The translations under genes were made by a program, and so were the position numbers. From NCBI RefSeq assembly GCF_949628215.1, contig NC_134277.1:53144918-53208917 (forward strand): a stretch of 64,000 nucleotides of DNA, written 5' to 3'. Each line of letters opens with the position of its first letter. Positions within the stretch are counted from its first letter, which is position 1. Shown here piece after piece: positions 10,741 through 22,668 of the stretch. This stretch comes from Phalacrocorax aristotelis. Taxonomy: Eukaryota > Chordata > Aves > Suliformes > Phalacrocoracidae. The notes under the pieces were generated by a model. That model was not told where the DNA came from. It worked only from the letters and a program-made list of their open reading frames with translations, and did no database searches.

Positions 10741-11605
10741 AAGCATTAGCCCACCATTCACTTACCTGGTGCAACTGAGAATGTAGAACTGGACTTCCCA
10801 GAGCTCGCAAAAATGGACTTAGGAGGGGCAGGGTGGGAGGGAAAGGTGGCCAGAACATGTGGAATTCAGAAAAAGTCCCTCTGTGTTCCTTTTGCATTGT
10901 GATTGCATACTGATTGTTTTTCAAAAGGTTTGTGCATTTTTAAAAATTTGGCTTAGGAATTCCTTTGCCGTGACCCGTCCAATCATCTGCTCTGTTTTAT
11001 ATGCTAGGTATAGTGCTTGACACTGTCTTTTGTAAGATACTGCCTTTTCCATCCAGGTTTAGAGGTGGAGGAAAGGAGAAAGAGGAGAAATTCCCCCTTA
11101 TTTCACTTGTGTTTGCCCTGTCTTTGTTCATAGCTTTCACGGTTCATAGCAACAGAACTGCTGTAGATTATGCTACATCGCTGTCTGTACTAGTCTTTCT
11201 CATTTGGTCATCGCTGCAATGAAAAAAAAGAAAGTCTAAGAACACAGTGCACAGAAGCAGGTCTTTGTGCCATAATATCAAAGCTCTGTAATGCTATAAA
11301 AAGTTTTGGGTTTTTTTACTGGGAGATTTAGCATTTAAAAAAAAAAAAGATAGGTATTGCTGTTTTAATAACTGTAAGCAGGTAGCAAAGTTATTCCCTT
11401 TATCCCCTCAAACAGTTACACTGTTCCACATCTGTATCCATATAGTACATGTTTCAGGAAGCTGAATTCTGGGAAGGGTCTCCCTCCTTTGAGGACAAGC
11501 ATAGCATGTCTAGGAAGTTCAACATTGCAGTGTTTTAGAAGAAGGATTGGGCAGAACTGTGATTTCATTACTTATGTGTTTTAAATAAATTCAGGAACAC
11601 AGCGA
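10741..11605 (+). other. MATCAP2: Probable MATCAP2 3' untranslated region
   Basis: This stretch follows the TAG stop, has no coding signal, and is AT-rich with several A or T runs. It reaches the first AATAAA hexamer on the + strand at 11584-11589. The right edge is a guess at 15-20 bases past that signal. Further AATAAA hexamers at about 12662 and 13789 could give longer transcripts, so the true 3' end needs cDNA. Confidence 0.5.
11584..11589 (+). terminator. MATCAP2: Candidate polyadenylation signal for MATCAP2
   Basis: This is the first AATAAA after the MATCAP2 stop, about 840 bases downstream, in a TTTTAAATAAATTC context. The downstream GT-rich element is weak (GCGATGTGATT). AATAAA hexamers also occur at about 12662-12667 and 13789-13794, so alternative polyadenylation is possible. 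Confidence 0.45.
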
Positions 11606-14600
11606 TGTGATTCACCCAGTAGGCAACACCCAATTCTTCTCCGGGTCACCTGAGCCTACAGAGGGTCAAGTCACTTTTTGAGCAGTACCTCCACGCTACA
11701 GCAAGCCTGAGCTTGCAGAGCTCATAAAAGAAACAAGATGTGAATGGGGGGGTGGGGAAAGAAGACTCACAAGTGCCCTATTCCTGTGTTCCAACAGAAG
11801 TGCTGCACCACTCTGAAGCAACCTTACCTCTGTTTTAACTGCCAGTGCTATATCCAGAATCAAGAAGAGAAAGCACCTTACTGTAAGGCATGGCTCCTCA
11901 TGTGAGAAATAGCTTAGATGTTGCAGGATGGCTTCTTACATAAACTACATTTTCTGAATCCAGAGTATTGGGGAATTATCAAAGCAAATTTTTCAGGTGC
12001 AAAGCAAAAAGTTTTGCACCTGAAGTATTCTGACAAAGGGTTTTGTTTTAGTAGATGACATTTTACCAGGGTTCCTCTGAACTCCCGGGAAGCAGCTATG
12101 GTAGGAGAGGCTGGACAGGAACAAGTGAGAGCTTCAGACGGAGCTTCAGCTGTTTCTCCCCCTTCTGCCTTGTCTCACGGGTAACAGGCCCAGCATTGGA
12201 TAGGCAAACAGATGGAGCCAAGGTTTCCTCCACACCATGTTTGGATGGACCTGAGCCCTGGTATTGCTCCCTCCCTGCTTATCCTGTTCTTCAATGAAAC
12301 AGATGGAATAACCCTCCCACCTTATTTTACGCCCAGGACATTACTAGCCATTACAGCAAAGTCCTGTGAACGCGTTTCCTGATCCATAGGGAAATCTGTG
12401 AGGAAAAGCTCTCAGTTGGCTAAGAGGTATGAAGTTTTTTGAATAATCCCATGAAAGCAGCTGCCTTTCAGATAGTATTGCAGGTGCATTTGCAGTGGCT
12501 GGCTGGCTGACTGCTTCAAAAAAGCAAATGCGCTCAACAAGCATAAATTTACTAAATTTGGTTATTTTCAAGGCAGGGACTAAGAACTGCTCGCAGCAGC
12601 CTTAATTTTGTATTGTCAGTATTGTTTACGAGCTGAAAGGCTTTCAGCCTCTGTATGCTGAAATAAAAGCCCTTTTCCTCTCCCTCCCCCCTTCATGCTG
12701 TCCAGTTTGATCACTTGTAATTTCGCCTGCCCAACTTTGTTTCAGAGCTGTGCTGAGTAGACACGGTGTTGCAGCAGCCTGACAGGAACCATTTGCAATC
12801 ACGTACCCACGTGCTCCAGGTTTTGGTTCCTTTGCCAGAAGCTGTAAGAAAGCCACACATGGCTGAGGGCGAGTCAAAGACTGCAGTCAAAAGCTGTCTT
12901 TGGAGTAAATTGGGCAGAGATCATTTGAGCTACACCACAGGAGAATCTGGCTCATTTTGCTGACTCGGGTATGTGAAAGGGCCAGTCCTTTATGAAAGGC
13001 ACAACTTCAAACTGGTTTTTTCTTTACAGGAGAGAGCGCTGCCTTCCTCCAGTGACTTCTACATAAGCAAAGTGCTTTTCCTCCTCCCCCAGTAGTAATG
13101 TCTTATAATCTAAGTGTATGTACATAATGTGTCCTCGAAACCAGGAGGCTGTGCCAGTCACCCTGCTTTGCTGCAAAATCCCATGCCTACTAGCCCATCA
13201 TCTAACAGCCAGTTGACTCTTACCACTCTGTAGCCCTAAACGCTACTACAGGCCTTTTTGGTTTACTCAAACACCTGCATCACGTTTCCTTCAAAGCAGT
13301 AGGTGCCGTGAAACTTCTGTTCTTTGTTGTTCTAGAAATAGATTTGCTTCGTGCAAGGTTGGAGTCTGGAAGTGGTCAGTGTCAAAGTAATACTGCAGCA
13401 ATAGATGAAGCTGTCAGCTTCTGTTTTCAGTATTAGGTTTGTCCTTCCTCCTTTGTAAAAGTGTTTCAAATTTTGAAGTGTGGCTTTTGTAAATTTTCCT
13501 GATTTTTTTTTTTTTTCTCACTGCGAAGAGGCTGGTTAATAAGTCATGGTACCGAAGTTCTGTAATAAGGCGTATGGGCAGCAGTGCACGTGAGCTCGCA
13601 TCGCTACACAGTTTCACGATGTCAATGATGCGATGACAGCTTTTCCTAGCAGTCTGGCTCAGTCGCTTTGCTGTGTATCCACGTCTCGCTACTTCTACAT
13701 CATTCCTATACAGAAACGTGGCCAACATCGGAAAAGCCTGCCCGTTTCACCCAACCAATTTTAAATGGCATTTTTTACAAGTTTTACAAATAAAGGTAAA
13801 TGAAAGAATGACAGAGATGAGAGCACTGAAGTGTTACATCGTGTTGTGTGAGAGCATTACTCTCTTTTGATGGCATCAGCTCTACGGCTAGTTGGACTTC
13901 CCAAGCTGTGCGTTAAAGAGGGCTTTCAGATGCAGTTTTGAAAAACATCACTTGGGGTTGGAGTCAGGAAGGGTCTATTGAAATGCTACATGGGGTACAG
14001 CTCCCTCTGCCCTGTCAGAAGGCCTGGCTGCTCATGGGAAATTACACACCCTCCCTTTTTCTACGTTAGGGTCTGAGGCATCATCGGAGCCACTTGGCTG
14101 CGATGCGTTTCTCACTGCCATCCATGCGGGAAATGGCAAGTCCAAATGTTCCACTTTCAACACTTTGATCCACCTCCCCTCTCCCCTGCTGCTTCATTTC
14201 AGAGCTCCTTGTTCCCTCTCACACTGGCAAATGTGCTTGCTTATCTCCAGGGAGTCCCATCATCTCCTTCTGGTTCAGCTCCCTCATGTATAAGTAAGGG
14301 TAACATTTAAGGGTTGTGGGTTCTTTTTAATGGAAATACTTTAAAAGTCATTAGCTGATGTGCCTTACAAGATAGCTAAATATTACTGCATTACATTCCC
14401 CCTCCCTTGCTAGCTAGTTCAGAAAACTCAGCCTGAAATCTTCCCCCTCCCTGCAGGCTCCCAGATCACCACTGTTCTCCCTCGCCCAGTGCTTCCCAGA
14501 TACGCCTTCTACAGTATCAGTGTCAGCAGTGCGAAACGCAACGCTCAAGCTTTGCTGGGCAGGTATATTTCAGTACTGAATAAATTTCACGTCTGCTACA

Positions 14601-17600
14601 GGTGATCTGCAGGAATACCGCAGCTCTGAAATCCTTTTTCCCGCGCTTGACTGCCAGGCTTGTGAAGCTGGATGCCCTGCAAACAGTTTCAGGAGCAACT
14701 CGAGCACCAAGAGTCTCAGTGATGCTCCTGCTTGCCTGGTGAGGCAGGAAAGCTGGAAATCATTTATGCTGGAAACCAGGATGGAAGTCTGACAACACAT
14801 AAGTCAGGGTGGAAGTTGAGAGACACACTATCTAACCCAAGAGAAAAGCAAAAAGGAAAGAGTTGGAACAATTGGAGGTTTTTAAGGAAGTGTTAATTTA
14901 AAAGTGTCTTAATTTTCATAATATATTAGCACCAAATTAAGAAGTTGTTTGAGTTCTTTTCAGAAGGCAGTTTAAAACGATCTTGTGTATCTTTATGCAA
15001 AGGGGAGAAACTATTTTGGCTTCACTGAACAATTATAGACTTTTCACAACTGAAAGTCTATATTAGATTAAATCCAGAAAATCTGGATATTGAATTTGAA
15101 ACCCATTCATTTACACAGATTCAATAGTTAAAAGATGCCATCAGGATTACCTTTCAAGGCACAGCCATACCCTTCCCATTAAAGTTGTCTAAATTAATTT
15201 CCTATGGCGCTGCTGAAACGTTTTCTATCTTCCCCAACTGCATAGTGCCTCCGAAACATTTTAAGTCCCTTTTCCTCAAGTGTCTATGGACACACAGGGA
15301 AAAGTACAGCATTATTTCACCTCCTTAGATAATGAAGAAACCAAGGCTGAAGTTATGACTACACTGGCCACTGTACGAAGCAGGAAAGAACACTGATGGA
15401 GACCACACAGCCCAGGCTCACGCGAGTGAGCAGGTTTGGGTTGGACAGACATGGTTTTGAAGAGAAAAAAATTCCTAAGAACACTTGGTGGTGGGAAAAA
15501 CGGAACTGGTGATGCAGGCGTGGCCCCAGGCCACGGAACTCCTCTCATGCCGCAGGGTCAGAGCGGGGGGGATGCCTCCCCGCAGGGACCCTCCCCCCTG
15601 GCCTGTGCGATGCTCAGGGGCTGTGGAGAAGAAAAAGGGCACATGCCAACACCAGCCCCCTTGCACAGCTACTCTAATATAGCAGCGCTGGGCTCATGTT
15701 CAGGCCCTGTCCCAGCAGTGCCCTGAAAATTGCACTTGGAGGGTCTCATGTATATATATTAGGGCCCAATTTCCATTTCACACCACATCACAGGCAAGAG
15801 ACCGGCCCAACTGTCTCCTCCAGCTTACTTGCTTATTTATTCTGCTTGGATTTTGTGCTGGTCTCTACCACTCACCCTTCAAGCTGTGTTTATTTAGTCC
15901 CAGTCTTTCACCTTCCTTTTTATCTCAAGATAAGTTCACTACCACATCATCCATCTCTGAGCCTAGAAAGTAAATCATTCACTCTGAGCCACCAAAAAAA
16001 TCCATATGTGATCTATGAATCAAGCTCTTCTTCTCCTTCCTCTCCCCCTGCCAATATTTTAAGGCTGAGGTCCTCTGTAATTTTTATCTTCCTTACAGCT
16101 TTCAGAAAAGAGCTTTTCCAGGTTTGGGAAAGATTTGTCACCAGACATACAGGACCATATGGAGAAGCCTCCATCTGTGATTCACTTCTCCATCTGCTCT
16201 CCCATCTCCATCCTTCCTCCTTTCCCAGCCCCTATCTGCCCCACACTCCTCCAGCTCCCAGCATCCTTGCTCAGACATTTTTCCACCCTTCTCCTTAGGA
16301 CCCTCCATGTTGCAGCTGTGTCCTAGACATGCATCACTTCGGAGAGCCCCTGTGCCATTCCTGCCAGCCTGTTGGCACACTCCCACTACCCCCCACTCCC
16401 CGTGCGTTTGCAATCTCTCACATGTCCCCTCCACCCTCCCCCAACTCTCTGAGGCTCCTTTATGGGCCTCTGACTGTCCCAAGAGCAAAAGAAATCTTTT
16501 TCCTTCTGTTTTGAAGTGAAAAACGTGATTAAGTGTAGCTCTGGTCACACCTGCCTGTTACATCGCTACCTTCCTGCTGCAGACAGAAAGGAGCCTGGTG
16601 GGACAGGCTTATTTCTAAGCATAAAGCAAAGCATGGTGCTACAAGCAGATGTACTACTTCTCTCCATCCCAGAGGCGATGGACAGGGAAATGCACAGTGT
16701 GTATCAGCTGACCAGTATTGCCACCCTTCAGGTCTCCACATACGCCTCCATACATCCCCCCAGGCGCAGGGCAGAAGGCAGGGAGGAAACCGAGCACACA
16801 TCCTTCTCCTCCAGCACCTTCCTGACCCAAGGGAGCACTTGGGTAGATGAGGGCAGGGTGAGAAGTCCCTTTAGAGCAGCTGGGGAAACCTCACGTGCAA
16901 AGGCGAAGAGTAGCATGACCACAGAATTACTAGAAAAATGAATAACAGTGTTACAGTTGAAAGAATCAGGTTAAAATTAAGGTTTCCCCCAAACGACAGT
17001 ACACGAGAGTACCAGAGTGCCCAGCCAGTCACACACGGAGTGATCTTTGTGAGAGCAGGCTGATAACTTCAAGCAGTAAGAGAAGGGGGACATAAGTAAC
17101 CACCCAGCTGCAAGGCAGCCCCTCTTGTCTACCAGCATGCCAAGGTCTGAAGGGGGTCTGAAGGGATGGTCTGGAAAAGAAAGAGCTTCCTTGAAGGCCA
17201 CTCCCTAAAAACTGGTGGGAAAGTACTCTGAGAGCTCGATGCTGGTGCTCCTTGTGTTCTCTCTTCACCCAAAGTTTGAGAAATATTGCAGTTCAGGTCT
17301 GTGCACATTCCATTTTATTTTCTTTTTAAACAAGGCCTGTGCTTTCACACAGGTAAGAGAGAGACACTTTTGGACATCCCTCAGGCTGGGAACATCTCAG
17401 CATGCACAGTTATGAGATGGCCAGAAGGATGGGCCATCAAAGGGTCACCGAGCCACTTAGGAAATCAGTGTATATGTAACCTCTGGGGACTCTGGAGTAA
17501 GTCCTTTTAGCTACTTTGATTCTATGCAGGAGCTTTTTTACTTCCAGATACGAGGTAAAAATGACTTAAGACTTAAAAACCTAAAAAACAAACAAACAAA

Positions 17601-20600
17601 AATCTCATATTATTCCCTGATGAGAAAAGGGTCTGCTTGAATGTGCATGTATCTTCATATTATATGCTGTCCTATATACACGTGGCCCCTCATAAAAGGC
17701 ACTCCATCACAGAGTTGCGGCCTCCTGACATTACTTATAACCAAAGCAGTAACCAGCAGCAGCAAAAGGTTTGTAGCAACACCTCCGTGAGGGTCCCTGT
17801 TGTTCCTTTGTACAAGGTATGTTCTCAGTGGCTCCAAAGTTATAAGCTGTTAAGCCTTATTATCTCCTAAAGTGCTTTAAAGGGTGGGGAGGAAACCCAA
17901 CCCAAACCCATAGGAAAAAGCAGAGGAGCCAGGCAGCAGCAGAGGCTGGGGTAAGCAGCTAAAGGCTCCATCAGCAACTGTGGTCATGTCCTGCTGGACA
18001 TGGGACGCAGCCCAAAACTGCTGAGTGGCAACAGCAAGAGCTGTGCAGCTGCTGGCAAGGTGCTTCTGTCACACCCCAAGAGTGGCGGATTCATGAAGAG
18101 TTGCTGCTGCCCCTCTTCTGAGGATGAAAAAAGCTGCTGCAAGCTGTTTCCCACAAGATCCCTGCTTCACAGTCAATGGGACTCCTCACACAGGGGAGAA
18201 CTTTGTGTTTTGCTTTGGAAAAACAAATGAACACAAGCCTCCTAAAAAGATTTTCCCATCTAGAAAGCCTATGGAAGTGCGAAATCTGGGAAGTCCAGGA
18301 AATGCCTGGGTGGCTTTGCCTTACTTCCTGCAGCTATGGAAAAGCTCATAACCTAAATAGAGGACAATTCCACCCAATTTCTGAGTGCTTAAATTTATGA
18401 CCTGAAGTGCCCCTAGAGAACAGCAGCTGCTGCCCCAGGAGCTCTGCTTCCCATCACGTCTGGCTTCTGCCCGTACCCAGCATGCTCCTTCAATTTTAAA
18501 ACCAAAAATCAACTCACTCTCAAAAGAAGGCATTAAAATGTCTGGGAAAACCTTGAAATCCCCTGGGCTGGCCCTTTCCTCTTCTTTTCTAGGAATGCTG
18601 AACACCAATTCCCACGATGGCTCAAGAGTGTTAACCACGGCTGGTTACCTTGTGTGGTCAAGCTTCCACCCCTGCTGCACCAGGATTCATTCAACCTGCC
18701 GCTGCCACGACCTGGTCCTTGGAAGTTTGTTTCCAGGACAGTTATTTAGTTGTGTCCAAAATACTCCTCCTGTATCGCAACTCCTTTTTTTAGACCATTT
18801 GCAGCACTGCTTGGTGCAACACCACCACAAAGCCAAGTGACAAAATGGACATTTGCCAAACAAATCCTCCTAACAAGCCCACAGGATAAAGCAGAGGCTT
18901 TACTCTGAAGCAAACGGGTCAGAGCAAATAGGAAAGGGGAATAATTTGGCTGTGGATATTTTAAAAGCCTTCACCACAGGGAGCAAAGAGGAGAGGCCAA
19001 ACAGCAGACTTACCCCCACTCAGCCTCGGTGAGCAGGGCGCTGCTTTAAACTTTTATTTCAACTTGAAAACTCAACTGTGACCCACCAGAAGCCACCTCT
19101 CAGAGGCTGCCAGGAGGAGACCAGAGGTCTGCTGCAAAAGCCACCACTGTGGGACCTCACCAGCCACAGCCACCACAGGGACCATGGGCTGCGCATCAGC
19201 TGTCACCACATCACCTGGCCAGGGGAGGTCTGGGGCTAGCATGAGTCAGGAGGAGACAAGAGGTAGTGCTTGGCTGTAAGAACGCAGCCAGGCTCCACAT
19301 ACAGTGGGCAGGGAACCACCTTTTGCTGTGCACAGGTGAGCTGAACTGCCTTCCAGAAGTGACTACACTTAAGAAAAAAATAAACCTGGACCAAATCAGT
19401 CTGTAGCCACTGGTGACATTACTTATGAGGCAAGACCCAGCCTCACTAAATTTGAGCTCCTAAGGGGAACATAAAATACACAAGGTGAAAAGCCTGTATC
19501 AGGCCTCTTGAGAGAAAGACTCACTGTTTCTGTGCCGCCTCCATCATCGCAGCCTTCCTTGGCGCTGCCAGGGTAACACAGACACAGAAAGCTGAGCTAG
19601 CCTTGCTTCTGCTATAAGCATCTTGAAATAAAATTGCTATTCACGTTTGCTCTCACAGTTGCAGGAGGAAGCTGGCCACCACTTCAGCTTCTGAACCACT
19701 ACAACATGACAAATGCTCTCAGGAACTTCAAAATCCAACAGGCTCACAACCACCTCATTTTTCTCCAAGAATGTCACACACAAAATGCAAAACAAGCTTT
19801 TTAAAACCAGGGAAGCCATCAAGATGGTCAGGCACTGCTGATTCCCAACATAAACTAACCAGGCACATACCTTGTATTGATGCCCCACGTAAGGCAGAAC
19901 TCCACCTGTAGGTATCAAACTCCTCTATCCTCCTCCCTCTGACTCTGTAGGACCCATCTTACTCCAAAACATCTTTTTATTCACCAAATAATCATCTTTC
20001 CAGAGCTCCCACTTAACCTCCCAGCAGGCTGGGCTGAGCAACCTCAGGCTACAGACCAGCCTCATTAACCTTCCCTACAGCTCACATGGGTTACAAGAGT
20101 GATTCAGGTCATTTCCCCCACCAGCAGCCCAGGCTAATAAGCAACTCGTTAGCCAAAGCAAGGGACCCTCCTGCAACTGTGAGCACTGCTGCTTGCAGAT
20201 CACCACCCGTGCAGGAGACTGCAGGTGCTCCTCTAGGCTTTGGTGTCTACATTTTTTTCACACCTGCAGCAGACTAAATGGGATCTCGGCCTTTCAAGTT
20301 TTATTTCTAGAGCTATAAAATAATTTCAGCCTCCAAACACATTTATAGCAGCAAAACACTGTCAAACACTAGTTGGTACAAGAAAGTATGTTCTTGGGAA
20401 TTTTACTGCAGCTTATCTCATGCGATAAGGCAACTCTATTGCATCCCCACCTGTATTTCACAGTGGTCCAGTGAGAGTTGTTTGGGGGATCTGGTGCCAC
20501 TCGAATTAAGGGGGACAACAAAATATTGCCTGGTAGAAAAGGACAAAGCAACAGCAAGGATCCGGAATAAAAGCTGCATCCAAGCTCTCCCACTAGCTTC

Positions 20601-22164
20601 TTTAATGACCAGGGACAAATGCCTGCACTTCCTATTTTCAACAGGGAATGCTGAGCAAGTAGAGATATATTTTTGGTCCGATGCTCTGAACTCTTAGCTG
20701 TTCACTCAATCTCTTGAAACATCAATGAAACCTCCCTCAGTCTGAAAGTCCCACCCAGACTATTCCACCTTCCTTCAGGTTTAGTTTTGCATATAGTCAG
20801 AAAAGCTGTTTGAAATATTCCCCTGTATATGTTTGCATGTGAATTAATTCAGTTGTTGCTACCTGAAATGAGACGGTATTTCAGAAAGTTAAAGTAATGA
20901 AAATGCTACAAGAATATGATACTGTTTTGCTCTAATACCTTTAGTAACAACGTAACCTTTGGTGTGGCACCACTGCCAGGAGTAGTTTTCCCTTTACGTC
21001 CCAGTGAGTCATGCCAGAGAGCTTTCCTTTCCACTCAGGAGCAAAATGCGTGGTCATCTGCAGCCCGGAGCAGAAGGCGCTGGGCTAGTGGGCAGCTCAG
21101 CACCTTTCACACTCAACCTACTTCTTTTGCAGATGCTGAATTGCTTTGTCCAGTCCTTATATGTTTCCCTTCTAGGTCAGTGTTTATTAATTGCTACTTG
21201 AAAAATTTTATGTGAGTGGCAAATTTAGTGCTCCATCCCCGGCACTGTCATGGCAGCATGCTGACTGAAGTCCTCCCCACCCAGGACATGCACAGAAACA
21301 AACCTTAGAAGCAGGCACCATCCCTGTCGCATGCACAATAACCATACGCTGTATTCAGACTCCCTGTTGCGGTGCCTGGACCAGGTTTATGCAGCGACGA
21401 AGCTCAGGATAGTGATACATAACTGCCTGGTCTTCCAGAGGGAGAAATTGAAAACCCCTAAAAAATCGATGGCAAAGGTTGGTGCAACATGTGTGTCAGC
21501 CTCTGCAGTGATCACATGAGGGTGGGCTATCTATAGACCTCCCATCCAACGTATGGCCTATTTCTCCCCGATGCAGAGCCCTGCTCAGAACGCCAACTGC
21601 TAGACAAAGACTCAGGGCTACATCTCCTCTTTGATGCCACTTGCAGGGCCAGAGACCAGGGCTCTTCCTGTGAGATCCCCAAGAGGGAGCAAAGCAAAGG
21701 GCCCTGGAGACGTGGACCAGGTTCTGCAGAGGGACAAGTTGGTGGTTTCCCAGCTCCTGAAGGGCTCCTGAAGGAATAAACAACGCTGAATGCTGCATGC
21801 CAAACAAAAAGCCAAAGTCCAGCTCCAGGAAGCCCTTCTGGGGCAAAACGCACCCTGCCAGGAGCATAAGAAGAGAGGAAGGACAACGGGCACCCACATC
21901 CATGTGGGGGTGCGGAGGAACAGGGCCTCTCCAGGGTGAGTCCAAGGGACCACTCAGGCCTCATTTCAGGTCATGTAGGGACCAGCTCCAGCAGCTTTTG
22001 CAAGTGCTGAATGGCATTTGTGACTTGCCAAGAATTTCCGTGGTGTCTCTCTTTTTGGGGCCTCTCTTATTCCCTCAGTTAACAAGGAGGCAAAGGAAAA
22101 TAACCATCACTCCCCCCTCACCCTCACAGCAAAGCCCTGCTCGGCTGCATTTTAGCAAAGATCC
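11606..22164. other. Intergenic region between convergent MATCAP2 and EEPD1
   Basis: About 10.5 kb without a supported gene. It has pyrimidine-rich DNA at about 15.8-16.5 kb, which yields long but low-complexity open frames, and GC-richer DNA at about 15.5-15.7 and 21.5-22.1 kb. No CR1 or other repeat was recognised. Unannotated non-coding RNA or long 3' UTRs cannot be excluded. Confidence 0.65.
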
Positions 22165-22468
22165 TGTACAGTATTAAAAGTACACTTTATTAGCTGTACA
22201 ATTCTCATCCAAATCTCCAGGTGTGGAAATGTCCACTGTGTCCCCAGAAAAAGTTGCAGGCTGCTCCGCTGCCTTGAGATGCCCCACAACTGTCCAGGAG
22301 GGGCACGAAGTCAGGGCCACGAAAATCAAGTGCTGATGCTTTCTAGGTGCAGGGAGGAGAGTGGGAACAAGGGAGAGGGGGAGGCAGTCCTGCTCCGCCG
22401 CTGAGCCGCGAGCAAACAGAGCCTTTGACTGCTCCCTGGGGGGCAGAAGAGGCACCCTCAAGTTCACG
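22165..22468 (-). other. EEPD1: Probable EEPD1 3' untranslated region (short form)
   Basis: This lies between the EEPD1 stop codon and the first - strand AATAAA plus about 20 bases. It is GC-richer than the flanking intergenic DNA. Open frames here on both strands overlap each other and look like chance. The left edge is an estimate. Confidence 0.5.
22186..22191 (-). terminator. EEPD1: Probable polyadenylation signal of EEPD1
   Basis: TTTATT on the + strand reads AATAAA on the - strand, 278 bases after the EEPD1 stop. It would give a compact 3' UTR of about 300 bases. Further - strand AATAAA hexamers lie at around 20.3 and 19.05 kb, so a longer form is possible. Confidence 0.6.
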
Positions 22469-22668
22469 TTATCGTTCGTGCTTAGTGTGGGAGTCGTTGC
22501 GTTCAACCGTCACCCCATTCCCATTCCGCGTCACCTCCTTCCTGTTCCAGTCCTTTTCCAGGTAAAATTCAGCGAGCACGGGGCAGTGGTCCGAAGCCAC
22601 CCCACCCCAGGACCAGTTATCAGGGATCCATGGGTTTGTAAGGCCTTCTCGCACAACAGCCCAGTGGC
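22469..22668 (-). CDS. EEPD1: EEPD1 terminal coding exon with SDH motif and stop
   Basis: The acceptor ends TTTTTCATGCAG, with the exon starting at 22668. It encodes [18 protein letters not shown], then [17 protein letters not shown] containing the catalytic SDH triad end, and a hydrophilic tail finishing HTKHER. TAA is at 22471-22469. The intron upstream is only 108 bases. The KHER terminus agrees with the vertebrate EEPD1 C-terminus as I remember it. Confidence 0.95.

Noticed and set aside
15696..16298. 200-codon open frame on the + strand
   Set aside because: Composition is low-complexity (Ser, Pro, His, Leu) and driven by pyrimidine-rich DNA. There is no family resemblance, and several overlapping frames are open as well.
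21005..21011. AP-1-like TGAGTCA word
   Set aside because: A 7-mer is expected several times by chance in 64 kb, and there is no supporting context.
21496..21964. Two overlapping - strand frames of 145-149 codons
   Set aside because: Both are open in the same GC-rich DNA in different frames, the usual sign of stop-poor composition rather than coding. Neither resembles a known protein.
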